DNA of 64,000 nt from Orientallactaga sibirica (Eukaryota > Chordata > Mammalia > Rodentia > Dipodidae): positions 17,739,001-17,803,000 of the forward strand of contig JAEOAD010000048.1 of NCBI GenBank assembly GCA_036365145.1, in the 5' to 3' direction. The notes below the pieces were generated by a model. That model ran no database searches. It was not told the DNA's origin and was given only the letters and a program-made list of their open reading frames with translations. Below are positions 24,475-35,950 of this stretch, in pieces; positions within the stretch are counted from its first letter, which is position 1; every line of letters starts with the position of its first letter. Position numbers and translations under genes: made by a program.

Positions 24475-24618
24475 GTTTTTGCAAGGTAGGGTCTCACTCT
24501 GGTCCAGGCTGACCTGGAATTCACTATGTAGTGTCAGGGTGGCCTCGAACTCTCGGCGATCCTCCTACCTCTGCCTCCCGTGTGCTGGGATTAAAGGCGT
24601 GCGCCACCACGCCTGGCT
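24441..24618 (-). mobile_element. B1 SINE (antisense) with long poly-T
   Basis: About 35 T, then GCAAGGTAGGGTCTCACTC to CACGCCTGGC; AAGGTCTGTCTTTT flanks both sides (24429, 24619). Absent from copy B, so younger than the duplication. Confidence 0.93.
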
Positions 24619-25053
24619 AAGGTCTGTCTTTTTTGTTTGTTTGTTTGTTTTAGTAAATGTCCCCCTGAATTAAGCACAGTCAAAGTCTGGAATGGTAAGG
24701 GAAAGTGTGAACTGGGAATACGCAGCCTAACTTCAGTTCGGGCTTTGATGTTCGCTAGGTTTGTGACATTGGACACATTATTTACTGTCACGGTATGTGT
24801 CTTCACCTGCCACATGACTATAGAAAACTGAGGTGGCTCTGGGCTCTTTGTAGTCTTAATGGTTAAGCGACATGGGAATAGAGAATGCACTCAGAGGTTT
24901 CTTGAGAGTGTGTGTGTCAACAGAAACAGACCAAATGCCTGGATGGGTGGGAAACTAGCCCTGTGTACCTAGATGTTTCTCCTGTAACAGCCTGCTGCCG
25001 CTGATATTTCCACTTGACAGTTTCAAATGTAGTGATGTTCAAAAGGAAGCCTT

Positions 25054-25195
25054 CGCAGCCAGTGTGGTGGAAAATGATTGTAATTCCAGCCTGAAGAGAT
25101 GGAAGCAGGAGAATAAGGAGTTCAAGGTCAGCCTCAGCTATACAGTGAGTGAGTTTGAGGCCAGCCTAGGTTTCATGGGAAACTCTAAAAACAAT
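25054..25195 (+). mobile_element. old B1 SINE shared by both duplication copies
   Basis: GCCAGTGTGGTGGAAAATG head and TTCAAGGTCAGCCTCAGC; matches 50575-50705. Confidence 0.7.
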
Positions 25196-25741
25196 AAAAT
25201 AACATAACATAAAGTACCTTGTACTTTTCTTAAAAGTAGTGTTTATGGGTTTTGGAGTTTTCTGTCTCAGCTAGATGAAAAGAGAAAGAGGGAGAAAGGA
25301 GAAAAGGACTGGCCTCCAGTAACTCGGGTATTATAGAAGAAAGATTGGCACTGTTCCATGAAGCACAGGCAACAGGAATGGAGGGTAAAGAAAACACAGG
25401 AACGAGGAAGGAAACTGGAGGGCGTGGAGATGTTCCCAGGAAACAAGCAGGTCGTTGGGATAGAATGTTGAAGACAGCCCGAGATTCCTAACCAACATGC
25501 AAAGGCCGCAGAGTGAGCTCTGCCCCTGGCAGGACAAAAGACTTTATATTCAACAACTACTTAGATGGATGGACTATGAAGGCCAATAAGGCTGGAACAG
25601 GGTACCGTTCAGAAAAGCAGATTTTCTGAGAAGAAAGCTTTGGGGCTGGTGTGGTTTCCCCCTGTGACTCTGTGAATACAGATAGTGCCTGGCTATTCCG
25701 AATAGGGGCATTTTACAAATACAGTTTAGAGTTCATTCTTA

Positions 25742-25892
25742 CCAGACATGGTGGCGCACGCCTTTAACCCCAGCACTTGCTTGGGAGGCAGAGGTAGGAG
25801 GATCGTCATGAGTTCGAGGTCACCCTGAGACTATGTAGTGAATTCCAGGTCAGCCTGGGCTAGAGCGAGACCCTACCTTGAAAAAAATTAAA
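25742..25892 (+). mobile_element. B1 SINE
   Basis: CCAGACATGGTGGCGCACG to CCCTACCTTGAAAAAA; contains a small CTTGCTTGGGAGG variation. Confidence 0.9.
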
Positions 25893-25957
25893 AAGAGGGG
25901 GTGATAAGCAGGGCTTGAAAACAGAATATTCAGGGGTTTTTTTTAATTCTCATTTTT

Positions 25958-26368
25958 GCTTTATTTTTTTAATATTTTATTTTTATTTATTTATTTGAGA
26001 GAGAGATACAAAAATAGGCAGGTAGAGAGAGAGTGGGCAGGCCAGAGCCTCTGGCCACTGCAAATGAACTCCAGATGCACGTGCCCCCTTGTGCATCTGG
26101 CTTACGTGGGTCTTGAGGGGGTCAAACCTGGGTCCTTCAGCTTTGCACGCAAGTGCATTAACCCACTAAGCCAACTATCCAGCCCTTGTTTTATTTTTTT
26201 ATGAGAGAGACAAGGCCTCTAGCCACTGCAACCAAACTCCAGACACGTGTGCCACCTTGTGCGCATGTGTGACCTTGTGCATCTGGTTTACATGGGTTCT
26301 GGGGAGTCAAACCTGGGTCCTTAGGTTTCATGGGCAAGCGCCTTAATCACTAAGCCATCTCTCCAGCC
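25958..26368 (-). mobile_element. two antisense tRNA-SINEs at one site
   Basis: First unit to about 26185, second to 26368. The pair is bounded by AATTCTCATTTTT at 25945 and 26371. Confidence 0.85.
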
Positions 26369-26418
26369 CTAATTCTCATTTTTAAACTTTATAGATATTG
26401 TTAAGAATGATGTATCCT

Positions 26419-26645
26419 AACTGGGAAGATAGCTCAGCAGTTAAAGGCACTTGCTTGCAAAGCCTACTGGCCTGTGTTCAATTCCCTAGCACCCCCATAA
26501 AGTCAGATGCAAGATGTGATGCATGCTTCTGGAGTTCATTTGCAATGGCCAAAGGCCCTGGAGCACCTATACTCTGTCTCTCTCTCTCTCTCCCTATGTC
26601 TGACGTCTCTCTCTCAAGTAAATAAATATATTTAAAATTTTTAAA
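26419..26645 (+). mobile_element. tRNA-derived SINE
   Basis: AACTGGGAAGATAGCTCAGC to AAATAAATATA, flanked by AAGAATG(A/G)TGT..CCTA at 26403 and 26647. Confidence 0.85.
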
Positions 26646-26883
26646 AAGAATGGTGTCCTATCTTACAACAGATGTACCTTTCAAGAAAGGCTGCTTTTTT
26701 GTGTTTGCAATAGTTTTCTTCCCAAAACAGAACACATATTTACAGAGCGCATACTCAGTCAAAATCAGTAATTCTTTTCAGACACAAGAGAGGCCTCCCC
26801 AGGAATGAAAAGGAAACATCAAATGCCCATCTCTCATTCCACACTCACCTAAAACAAGTTTATATAGTCTTTCTCAGAATTAT

Positions 26884-26974
26884 TTTAACCTGGCTGGGGT
26901 GGAGCTCATTGGCAGAGTGCAAGCTTAACACATGCAAGTGGTGAGTTCAAACCCCAGCTCCCGAAAGAAAGAAA

Positions 26975-27018
<44 letters not shown>
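26884..27018 (+). mobile_element. ID-type SINE with (GAAA)n tail
   Basis: GCTGGGGTGGAGCTCATTGG head, GTTCAAACCCCAGC B-box, then (GAAA)14. An older relative sits at 51520 in copy B, so it predates the duplication and only its tail expanded here. Confidence 0.75.
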
Positions 27019-27115
27019 AAAGAACTTATAACTTATCTTGTAATGATAATGATTTATTAAGTTTGGGGGATGACAGTTTCTCTTCAAGTAGACATGGATT
27101 GACAAACTAGATTTT

Positions 27116-27270
27116 TTTTTGTTTGTTTGTTTTGCAAGGTAGGGTCTCACTCTGGTCCACGCTGACCTGGAATTAACTATGTAGTCTCAGGGTGGCCTCG
27201 AACTCTCAGCGATCCTCCTACCTCTGCCTTCCAAGTGCTAGGATTAAAGGCATGCGCCGCCATGCCCGGC
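27116..27270 (-). mobile_element. B1 SINE (antisense)
   Basis: Flanked by the 16-bp duplication TGACAAACTAGATTTT at 27100 and 27271. Confidence 0.94.
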
Positions 27271-27435
27271 TGACAAACTAGATTTTGAGAGTGGAAAATT
27301 GTGCAATCTCCTGTGTTCTTTCTGCTGGTTATGTGCAGAAATATTATCTGAATATTAACCAGTTATTATACCCTCCTAATAGTGTCAGTGTCTGTTACAT
27401 GGTGGGTAATGTTCAGAGAAATATGAACAAGTGCA

Positions 27436-27741
27436 GCCGGGCGTGGTGGAACATGCCTTTAATCCCAGCACTCGGGAGGCAGAAGTAGGAGAATCGCCGA
27501 GAGTTCGAGGCCAACCTGAGACTACATAGTGAATTCCAGGTCAGCCTGGACCAGAGTGAGACCCTACCTTGCAAAACCAAAAAAAAAAAGAAAGAAAGAA
27601 GAAAGGAAGGAAGGAAGGAAGGGAGGGAGGGAGGGGGAGGGAGGGAGAAAGGAAGGAAGGAAGGAAGGAAGGAAGGAAGGAAGGAAGGAAGGAAGGAGGG
27701 AGGGAGGGAGGGAGGGAGGGAGGGAGGGAGGAGGGAGAGAG

Positions 27742-27808
<67 letters not shown>

Positions 27809-27829
27809 AAGAGAGAAAGAGAGAGAGAG
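27436..27829 (+). mobile_element. B1 SINE with 240-bp expanded tail
   Basis: Body 27436-27580, then alternating blocks of GAAA, GAAGG, GGGA, GAAA and GA up to 27829. ATGAAC(A/T)AGTGCA flanks the whole (27423, 27830), proving the microsatellite lies inside the insertion. Confidence 0.93.
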
Positions 27830-28297
27830 ATGAACTAGTGCAGTAATGGGAACTCTTGATACTATTTAACTTCTTCACTAGACACCAGGCTGGATTGTGT
27901 TTGCGTGCTTGCTGGTTGGTTGGTTTGTAGATTGGTTTGTTTTCTGATGGTCTCACTATGTAGCTCAGTTTGGCCTCAAACACCTGGACTCCAGTAATCC
28001 TCCCCTTCAGAATTTCCTACTGCTTCAGGTGTCCTGCATCATACCAGTTTCTGTAACATATTTCTATGTACAAATTACAGGTACCGGTATGTTCACAGTC
28101 AGTGCATTTTATGGCTTGGTACCCCGATATTGTTTCCTGCGTATGTGCACTGGCCAGGCATTTGTTCAAAATCAAGCTAGGGGTGAAGGTTTTACCATGA
28201 ACCAAAGACATTTGGAGTAATGCTGTAGGAGATTTGCAAGTTTGAAGCTAGCCTAAGCAACATAACAGAACCCTGGAGAAATAAATACACATTTGTA

Positions 28298-28436
28298 GCT
28301 GGGCGTGATGGCACACGCCTTTAATTCCAGCGCTTGGGAAGCTGAGATAGGAGGAGTCCCATGAGTCTGAGGCCACCCTGAGACTACATAATGGATTCCA
28401 GGTCAGCCTGAGCTAGAGTGATACCCTGTGGTGAAA
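28298..28436 (+). mobile_element. B1 SINE
   Basis: GCTGGGCGTGATGGCACACG to GAGTGATACCCTGTGGTG, with an atypical 3' end lacking an A-run. Confidence 0.85.
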
Positions 28437-28699
28437 AACTTACCAGGATGGCCTGGAATTCACTCAGTGCAGCATGCTGGCCTCAAAGTCATGGCTATCA
28501 TTTTGTACCAGCATACCAAGTGTGGGGTTTCAATAAATGTGTGCCTGCTGAAAGAAAAAAAAAACTTATACTTCGAAAGCATCTTGTTTGAGGGCTCTTT
28601 TTCATTAATCTGTATTCACGAAAATTTTCAGTGTTCACTCTCAAAATAGTGCATGTGTGGTAACAGAACATCATTTATGAGCAAGGGTACTATATTTTT

Positions 28700-28913
28700 A
28701 AATATTTTATTTTTATTTGAGAGAGAAAAAGAGGCAGAGAGAGAAAGAGAGAGAGAGTGAGCATGGGTGCACCAGGGCCTCTAGCCACTGCAAACGAATT
28801 CTAGATGCATGTGCCACCTTGTGCATCTGGCTTACATGGGTCCTGGGGAATCGAACCGAGGTCCTTTGGCTTTACAGGCAAATGCCTTAATCACTAAGCC
28901 ATCTCTCCAGCCC
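28700..28913 (-). mobile_element. tRNA-derived SINE (antisense)
   Basis: TTATTTTTATTTGAGAGAG to CCATCTCTCCAGCCCC, with CTATAT..TTTTAATATTTT repeated on both sides. Confidence 0.88.
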
Positions 28914-28938
28914 CTATATCTATTTTTAATATTTTATT

Positions 28939-29141
28939 TGGGCTGGAGAGATGGCTTAGAAGTTAAGGTGCTTGACTGCAAAGCCAAAGGACCCAGGTTT
29001 GCTTCCCCAGAACCCACATACACCAAATACACAATGTGACACATGCCTACAGGTGGCACATGGGCACAGGTGGTGCATACATCTGGAGTTCATTTGCATT
29101 GGCTAAGGTCCTGGTGCACTAATTCTCCCTCTCTCTCTCAT
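28939..29141 (+). mobile_element. tRNA-derived SINE
   Basis: GGGCTGGAGAGATGGCTTAG to CTCTCTCATAAAAAAT; includes a local CACAGGTGG repeat. Confidence 0.85.
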
Positions 29142-29144
29142 AAA

Positions 29145-29160
29145 AAATTTATTTATTTAC

Positions 29161-29195
<35 letters not shown>

Positions 29196-29366
29196 TGAGA
29201 AAGAGAGGGGGGCAATTAGAGAGGATGGGTGTGCTAGGGCCTCCAGGCACTCCAAACAAACTCCAGACACATGCATCACCTTGTGCATCGGTACTGGGGA
29301 ATCAAACCTGTGTCCTTAGGTTTTGCAGGCATGTACCTTAACTGCTAAGCCATCTATCCAGCCCTC
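29145..29366 (-). mobile_element. tRNA-derived SINE (antisense) with (TTTA)11
   Basis: TTTATTTA tail at 29152-29196, then GAGAGGGGGG and CCATCTATCCAGCCC. Confidence 0.87.
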
Positions 29367-29656
29367 TTTTTTAATTTTTCATTTAGATTTTAATTTCTTA
29401 TCATGTAGAAACTTTGTATGGAAACATCATGTGCAGGTTACCATCATTTCCCAGCTCCCATTCCACAGAGGGCCCTCAGTGAGATTGCTGGTATTCACCA
29501 CGGGGTTGTGGGTATGTGTTGTGAGAGCAACAGGCAGTCCCTGGGGGTGGGGGACAATGCCGCTAGATAGCCCCTCCTACTCTTGCATTCTTTCTGCCCT
29601 CTCTTCCACAAAATTCCCTGAGCCTTGGTGGGTGGGCTTTAAGACTACTCTATCTT

Positions 29657-29897
29657 GGGCTGGAGAGATGGCTTAGTAGTTAAGGTGCCTGCCTCCTAAG
29701 CCTAAGAACACTGGTTCCAATCTCCAGGTCCCATGTTTAGCCAGATGCAAAGTGACACAAAGGTGCAATGCTGCACTTGACCACAAGGGGGTGCATGCAT
29801 TTGTATTTTGTTCGAAGCAGCTGAGAGGCTGCTGGCGCGCCCATCTCTATCTGTCTTCCTCTCCCTCTCTCTCTGTCTCTCTTAAAAAAAAAAAAAG
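29657..29897 (+). mobile_element. tRNA-SINE, CTCF-motif subfamily (decayed motif)
   Basis: Holds CCACAAGGGGGTGC at 29781-29794, a C-to-T change at the CpG of the motif seen intact in sister copies. Confidence 0.88.
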
Positions 29898-30031
29898 AAT
29901 ATCTTGATGTTTGCTTTGTGCCCAAACATGAGTGATGGTCTTTCTTTTTGTTTGAAGATGAATCATCACTGCTATAACCACATTGTGTCAAGAGTAACCT
30001 GAAACTCAGGAAGTTTTAAGTAACATTTTCA

Positions 30032-30194
30032 GCCGGGCGTGGTGGCGCACGCCTTTAATCCCAGCACTCGGGAGGCAGAGGTAGGAGGATCGCCATGAGT
30101 TCGAGGCCACCCTGAGACTACATAGTTAATTCCAGGTCAGCCTGGGCCAGAGTGAGACCCTACCTCGAAAAACCAAAAAATAAAAATAAAAATT
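30032..30194 (+). mobile_element. young B1 SINE
   Basis: Consensus-like GCCGGGCGTGGTGGCGCACG to CCTACCTCGAAAAACC, flanked by AAGTAACATTTTC (30018, 30195). Absent at 53250 in copy B. Confidence 0.95.
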
Positions 30195-30451
30195 AAGTAA
30201 CATTTTCTTCCAAAAAGCATTCTATGAGAAATTCTCAAGGAGCCATTTAGAACTAGAACCAGAAATCAGTCTGAAGACGGAGGAGGGGGCTTTGCCACTT
30301 GCCACCTGCGCTGGGCTATGCGTGAGTGAACTCTGGGAAGTGACAAAGAAACCTGCACACAATGAGAGGTGAAAGATGACGTGATGTGACAATAGCAGCA
30401 CGGTGGTCTAATGAGTGACAAAAAAACACACAACCAAGTGGGAAATTCTCT

Positions 30452-30565
30452 TTCCACCTCGTATTGCGGCTCGTGCTGGCAACCCAGCCATCCAGAGGGT
30501 AGGGCTAAGGAATTGCCAGGAAAGTGGGGTCAGCCTGGACTACACAGTGAGATCATGTCTCAAAA
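30452..30565 (+). mobile_element. old B1 SINE shared with copy B
   Basis: Diverged body with GTCAGCCTGGACTACACAG; counterpart at 53510-53640. Confidence 0.55.
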
Positions 30566-30773
30566 CAGCCACAATGACATAATAACATTTCTCTGTTTCA
30601 GGCCTTTGATCTGAGTCCTGGCAAGTGAATTAGGATCAGCGACCTGGTACTGATATGAAAGTGAGGGTAGAACTCAAAAACATCTTTGTCATCCTCCAAC
30701 CCTCCCTGTCCCACTCCTAAAATGGTGACTTTACAAGTTCCCTAAGGGAGCTCAGACTTCTCAGCACCTTCAT

Positions 30774-30878
30774 TTAGAAGACAGACAGGAGTGGTCACTA
30801 AGAAGGTGCAGGCTCAAGGGGGAGCAGGGCAGGGAGACGGCTGCTTCTAGCCCAGGGTGTGGTACATGAGCCAGACCG
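30774..30878. promoter_or_regulatory. 105-bp block identical in both duplication copies (copy A); candidate promoter/first-exon region
   Basis: Every base matches 53849-53953, while surrounding duplicated sequence differs at many positions (flanking 30745-30975 only about 10 differences; exons much more diverged). It lies 218 bp upstream of the first visible coding exon. Constraint or gene conversion are the two explanations; promoter or exon 1 function is inference only. Confidence 0.4.
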
Positions 30879-31095
30879 CTTGGGTCTGCTGGGCCCATGT
30901 TAGGAAAGTGGGCATCAGAACATGCCACCTGCTTGAGCACTTACCACCATCCTAACCCCTGGGGTTTGGGAATCTCAGGGAATACTGGTCTTAGAGGACT
31001 CACGTTTGAACAACTGTGAGGTTACACTATTCAGCAGAGAACGCAAAGATTTTTCAGTCTCATCCAGTTTTTCACTGTCTTCTTGCTTCCTGCAG

Positions 31096-34000
31096 AAAAT
31101 TACCACAATCTGTCTTTAGCAGAAACATTCGATGATGAACAGCTCGCTGTTGCTGTGGTGAGCAATGTGTCTTCCCAAACCAGAAGTGTGTGCCCCTTTT
31201 CCAGAGGCTCTGCTCCAGGCAGCTCAGCATGGCTCCGGCCATCATCAGGCTCTGGCGCCTCTCAACAGCTGTCCCCAGGAAGTGACTACCTTTACCAACA
31301 CGCTGGCTCAACCATGTTGTCTGGGCTTCCAGACCAGATCCACATCGCCACGTCAGCTGCCTCCTGTTCAGGTGCTTTTGAGTGGCAGCCCGTAAGAAAT
31401 GCCAAGAGAGGGTCACCTTCACTTGGGGACATGGCTGTGACGATCATTAGCCAGGATGCATCATTTTCCTCCATGTCTAGGGCAGCCCAGTGTAGAGAAA
31501 TTTCACATGCCCATGCCATCGTCACTTGGAACCCAACCCTGCCCGCCAGCCTTGTTCTGGGGACAGCTTCTCATCAAGGACCTTACTTGTCCTCTCCATA
31601 CCAGGGAGGCAGTCAGGTCTATTACTGTGATCCAAACTCCCTGGGGCCTCTGCTGTGTAGCTCTGGACCACATGTAGGACGTGAGGCCTGTGCTGACCCT
31701 CAACCAAAAATCATCATGGTGCTGAAAGAGATTCGCCCCACAAACACCCCACCAGCAGTGCCCACCTCAGAAGTCTACTATGCCGTGCCCGTTCAGTGCA
31801 TCCCAGGATCGAGCTGTGGAGGTGAGTACAAACGGTTAGAAAGAAAGGAATGTGAGTGATATAAGGACAGTCAAAACAGATAGACTATGCATCCTGACAT
31901 GTTAACCCTGCTCTCATACCACCCTCCCCGTTGTGGGATGCTGTACAGGGGGAATGCAGATGGCTGTAACGGTCATCCATGCTGCCCTTAGGACACTCCC
32001 GGAAGCACAATGTGGTCATGGTTTCATTGGGGCTAATCAGTTCCCCTGCTCGACCACACTGTAATTACTTCTCCCAATCTGTTGCTTTGTTCTCTGGAAG
32101 ACACTGAAAACCTTTTTGTGTAGTGACAGCTTAACATTAAATTCATTGACCCGAGTTTCGGGCCTTGCGTTCAGGATCTGGCCCAAGCTTGCAGAGTTAG
32201 CATCTTTCTGCTCATACGTTTCATAAGGAAGAAGTACACTCTATTTTGTAAGCCACGGTGTCACATTTTCTCTCATTTTCTCAGGACAGGGGGAGAGCTG
32301 AGTGTATCCTATATGAGAAGGCTAGCCTTTTCAAGACCTTGTTTTGTATGTGTGGTACTTCTGATGGAAACCAAGGCTAAGTATATACAGGCAAACACCA
32401 TTCCCCAAACCAAAACTATTCATACTTTTAAATCAGTTTGCTTTTTGTTTCACTTATAACAATCCTGTGATATGTTAAGACAGCCAAGTAACAAGGACCT
32501 TTAATAAGAACTGCAACCCCTCGTCCAAGCCAAGAACCTGGCCATGGTCCTTAAGAGTATGCCATGCGCAGTGGGACGCCTTTCCGCTCCAGGGTGGTGA
32601 CTGCTATGTGTGCTTTGTAGGGAGGAGCTAATCACTTTCCATGGACTTGACTGCCCACTTGTCTTCTTTTTAGTGACCAAAGCTTCCCAGGAGACAGATG
32701 CTTCCCTGGGGATCAGGACAGCCCTAAGGTGTCCAGCTCGCTGCCAGACATTTTGTCTGCCACAAACTGCCAAACTTATCAAATCCTGCATGCAGATACT
32801 GCACAGTAACACGCCACCTCAGTCTAGGGACATTTTCATTCTGTCTTCAAGTCAAAGTCCTTCCAATTTCTTGGCTTTGCCTCCAGCTCCAAGCCAGGAA
32901 CAAGCAGTGAACAAAACTTTGGATGAGGTTAAAGCTGAACTCTCAACGCTCCTGGAGAACCACCCAATCTCAAAAGACAACAGGGATGCTCCAGTGCTCT
33001 CTTTAAAAATGCCTGATATTTGTAACAGTGTTTCCTCCGTGGGGCCTGTGAGCCAAGGGAACACTCCTGGCTCTGAAAATGCTAAGATGGGAGAGAGCAG
33101 CCTGAGGCTCAAGGGTCCATGGCTCCTTGAAGACGGGCTGGGATTGAACATCGGCTCTGCAGACATCAGTACTCTGGTGGGACACGTTTGCCTTCCCCAG
33201 GTCTTCAAGCCCCTAACAGATTGTAACCTCTGTGAAAGGACCACAGCAACCAACACAAAAGACACAGGAGCAACAGAGGTGGACAGGGTGCAGAAAAACA
33301 CCATCGTCGAGAAGGCTCTCCCTGATCTACTCAGGAAGACGGAGGAGAAAGTCTCTGAGCCTGTTGATGGAGCTCCCGAGGCCAAATTCCAGCGCCAGGA
33401 CCCAGAGTCCATGATGGAGGGAGAAGTGGTTGAGGGCAGTGCCGCAGCCAGCAACAGCGCTCCTGACATCACAGCCAAGCATTCCCACCACAGAGCTCAG
33501 AAAGCTGCATCCAGCAGGCCCAAGAAAGCTAAGGGCTCTGGGCATGAAAACACCAAAAGGCTCAGAGAAAACAAGTTCAAGAAACGTGAACAACAAAACC
33601 AGTCAAGGAGCAAAGTGAAGGCAGAAGAGAAGCCAGCCATTCTCAAGAAGAGGAAGGGCCATCCGCCTGAGCTCTGCCAAGAGGCCTTTAAAAAGCCTCG
33701 CAGCTCCCTGGGCATGCACATCCTGGAGTCGGTGCAGGTCTTCCACGCCCTGGGGAAGAAGACGGAGCAGAAAAGAGGAGTCTCTTCCTCCTGGGCTCTG
33801 GGGAACACACGCAGCACCAAAGAGCTCAAACCATCCCCAGCTCTCAAGTCAGGGCTGCATATCCCATGCCAGGGGACAGGCACTGATATAACCAAAGGCA
33901 AAGGCGGGAAACCAGAGGGCAGTGCTGACACAGAGTGTCCTTCTCCCTCCCAGTGTGAGCTGCCCCCGCCTGGGAAGGTCAAGTTAGTGCCTTTGCCCTT

Positions 34001-34589
34001 TCTTAGCCTGGACAAGCCTCAAGCTCACCCTGTTCCTAGAAGGCCACCCTCCCTGGCTTCACAGAGGGACCCTTCCCCTGACCCTGCAAGGCCTCCTGCT
34101 AACTTAGCTCAGCTGCCTGCAGTCCATCCATCACAACCGGCTCCTGCCAGCACATCTTTGATGGGTGCCACCAAACCAGAAGGGCCAGTTTCCACCAGAC
34201 CATATTTTAACATCCCCACTCAGCTTAGGCCCCCTCAGTCTGCTGCCTCTAGACCAGCTCCCTACAAGACCTCATCCCGCCCTTCTCTGCACAAGGAGCC
34301 TGTTTCCACTGCCCCGACCAAGGCCCACTCACCTCCCAAGGCTCACAACCTCTATCTCCTGGAGGACTTCAGCCGCCAGCCAATTCCATGGAGGAAAGTT
34401 GATTTTCCGGGGCCAGTTGTGTCCACCCCCATCACAGATGAGCAGAGGCCAGAGCGTGAGGCCATGAAGAGACAGGCTCAGCGAGAGCGTGAGAACGCCG
34501 CCCAGTACACTGCTCTGGGGAAAGTGCAGTTTTTTGTTCAGCGGGAAAAGGATATGGAAATTTCTCAACATTATGGTTATGTAATGTAA
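31096..34589 (+). CDS. C2orf78: C2orf78-like protein, two coding exons (31096-31821, 32674-34589); initiator exon not placed
   Basis: Seen: exon 31096-31821 follows a pyrimidine-rich acceptor ending TGCAG and ends at GAG|GTGAGT. Exon 32674-34589 follows TTTTTAG and runs to TAA. Both junctions are phase 1, so the frames join cleanly into about 880 residues, near the roughly 920 I recall for human C2orf78. There is no ATG at the head of the first exon, so translation must start in an upstream exon. Family match is by recalled features: an N-terminal segment starting ENYHN and containing SLGD and QGGSQVYY; a Lys/Arg-rich stretch (33477-33660, NLS-like); the block SLGMHILESVQVFHALGKK; a Pro/Ser-rich region (about 33957-34350); and a charged C-terminus ending HYGYVM. 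I recall the family carries Pfam DUF4629; function is unknown. The reading frame is open throughout, unlike its downstream copy, which argues it is maintained. There is no signal peptide or membrane segment; a nuclear location is only inferred. Confidence 0.87.
31822..32673 (+). other. intron between the two coding exons of the C2orf78-like gene
   Basis: GT (31822) to AG (32673), phase 1, 852 bp. It holds no SINE, in contrast to the 1,242-bp counterpart in the pseudogene. Otherwise unremarkable AT-rich sequence. Confidence 0.85.
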
Positions 34590-35075
34590 GAGCTGCTATA
34601 CTGTTTGTACACTTTGGTTACTAAATTATTGTCCTCATGGATATATATAGATATAGATATATGTAGATATAGCTATGGATTAAAAATATAGATCATAAAG
34701 ATATATAAATATGTAGCTATATAAATAAACATATATATGAACATACATATAGATAAAATTTCTCTATTTGAAGTATTTTTAACACTACCAAAGTGATTAA
34801 ATAAATACAACTGACTTACTTTTTAAATGATAATAAAAGACCTTGTAAGGTTTGTTTCATAACTTTGATAGTATTTTTTGGTTTCTAAGATAAGCTATGT
34901 TCTAAAAAGTATCTGGTAAGAAGTCAAACTCAAGAAATATTTATGTAATAGTAAAAGAAGTGATAGCAAAAACTATATTTGTGTCAAAATTATTAATCTT
35001 TCATTGAATTTTTCATTATGCATACTCAGTGATAAGCAGAACTGTTCCATGAGGACATTTCAAACAAGCGTATAT
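34590..35075 (+). other. 3' flank / probable 3'UTR of the C2orf78-like gene
   Basis: AT-rich sequence with a degenerate (ATATAG)n run at 34640-34740 and an AATAAA at 34832-34837 that could serve as poly(A) signal; another AATAAA lies near 34799. Homology to the pseudogene's downstream flank continues to about 35075, where the duplication ends and L1 sequence begins. Confidence 0.5.
34832..34837 (+). terminator. candidate polyadenylation signal AATAAA
   Basis: Canonical hexamer 243 bp downstream of the stop codon of the C2orf78-like gene, followed by a GT/T-rich stretch (GGTTTGTTT). Position is plausible, but other AATAAA hexamers occur nearby. Confidence 0.4.
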
Positions 35076-35379
35076 TGTACATGGAGTGTGCCCCCCGCAC
35101 ACGCTCAACAAGCCCCTCCCCACCCACTCTCGCTAGTACTCTTTCCCCTAGATCATTTTCCTTCTCCTTACATGTGATATGTACACTTATAATTTTGTGC
35201 ATAAATTCATCACATAAATTCCAAGAATCACAAATGAGAGAAAATCTATTTGTCTTTCTGAGTTTGGCTCAATTAATTTGATATGATTATCTCCTGGTGC
35301 ATCTAACTTAATTTTTCATTATGACTGAAAACAATTTCTCTACATATATATAATCATATATATACATACATACATACAG

Positions 35380-35408
35380 GTGTGTGTGTGTGTGTGTGTG
35401 TGTGTGTA
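35380..35408. repeat. (GT)n microsatellite
   Basis: About 14 GT units preceded by (CATA)n. Confidence 0.9.
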
Positions 35409-35950
35409 TCACATTTTCTTTCCACTTTGCTCTGTTGTTGAACACCTAGGTGGTTCCCTAGTATTGCAGTCAAGTCAAGCAGTGTACCTATCTCTGTAAG
35501 ACATTGACTTGGAGTCATTTGGGTGAAGATCAAGGAGTGGCATAGCAGGGTCATATGTTAGATCTATAGCTGGTGTTTTGAGGAAACTCTACCGATTGCC
35601 ACATAATAACTCACATGCTTATCCTCAATGTTTAAGTGTACCATTTTGTCTTCATTCTCCCAAACGTTTGTTTTCTGTTATTGTTGTAGTCAACTCCACA
35701 TTGCTGGGATGAACATCCAAATCACACATGGTTTATGGGAGGAAGGGATGTAGTGAAGCCTGCAGATCTGTCAATGGGGGAAGAAGCTGGATGCCTGTCA
35801 TAGATCCAAGAAGAAAGAAACCACCAATCAGACAGCCTCATGAGCCAACTCTTCTCCATACGCCTATGGCTGGAATCATATCTACCCCAATGACACGCCC
35901 CCTCCTGGAGACCTAAGCAGGAAGTTTAACCTTAATAAGAAATACCTGAG

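Larger units (their letters stand above)
22296..35075 (+). repeat. segmental duplication, copy A (with intact gene)
   Basis: Collinear with 47880-57400 in the same orientation. Anchors read by eye: 22305/47907 (AAACTAGACATTG), 23640/49318 (GGCTTGTGCAAACACA), 24145/49870 (GAAGCTGACCTTCCTATTGG), 25345/50835 (AAAGATTGG...CTGTTCCATGAAG), 26890/51520, 27395/52025 (TACATGGTGGGT), 30210/53265, both exons, and 34915/57160. The edges are approximate. Copy A is longer mainly because of SINE insertions not present in B. Confidence 0.85.

Noticed and set aside
27529..27983. Frames of 89-139 codons with KERKKE or SFLSFFLS repeats
   Set aside because: They translate the expanded SINE tail and its complement; no gene.
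32852..34571. Several long frames antisense or shifted within the large exon
   Set aside because: Shadows of the high-GC coding exon of the C2orf78-like gene; only the + strand frame continues through the splice junction and ends with the family C-terminus.
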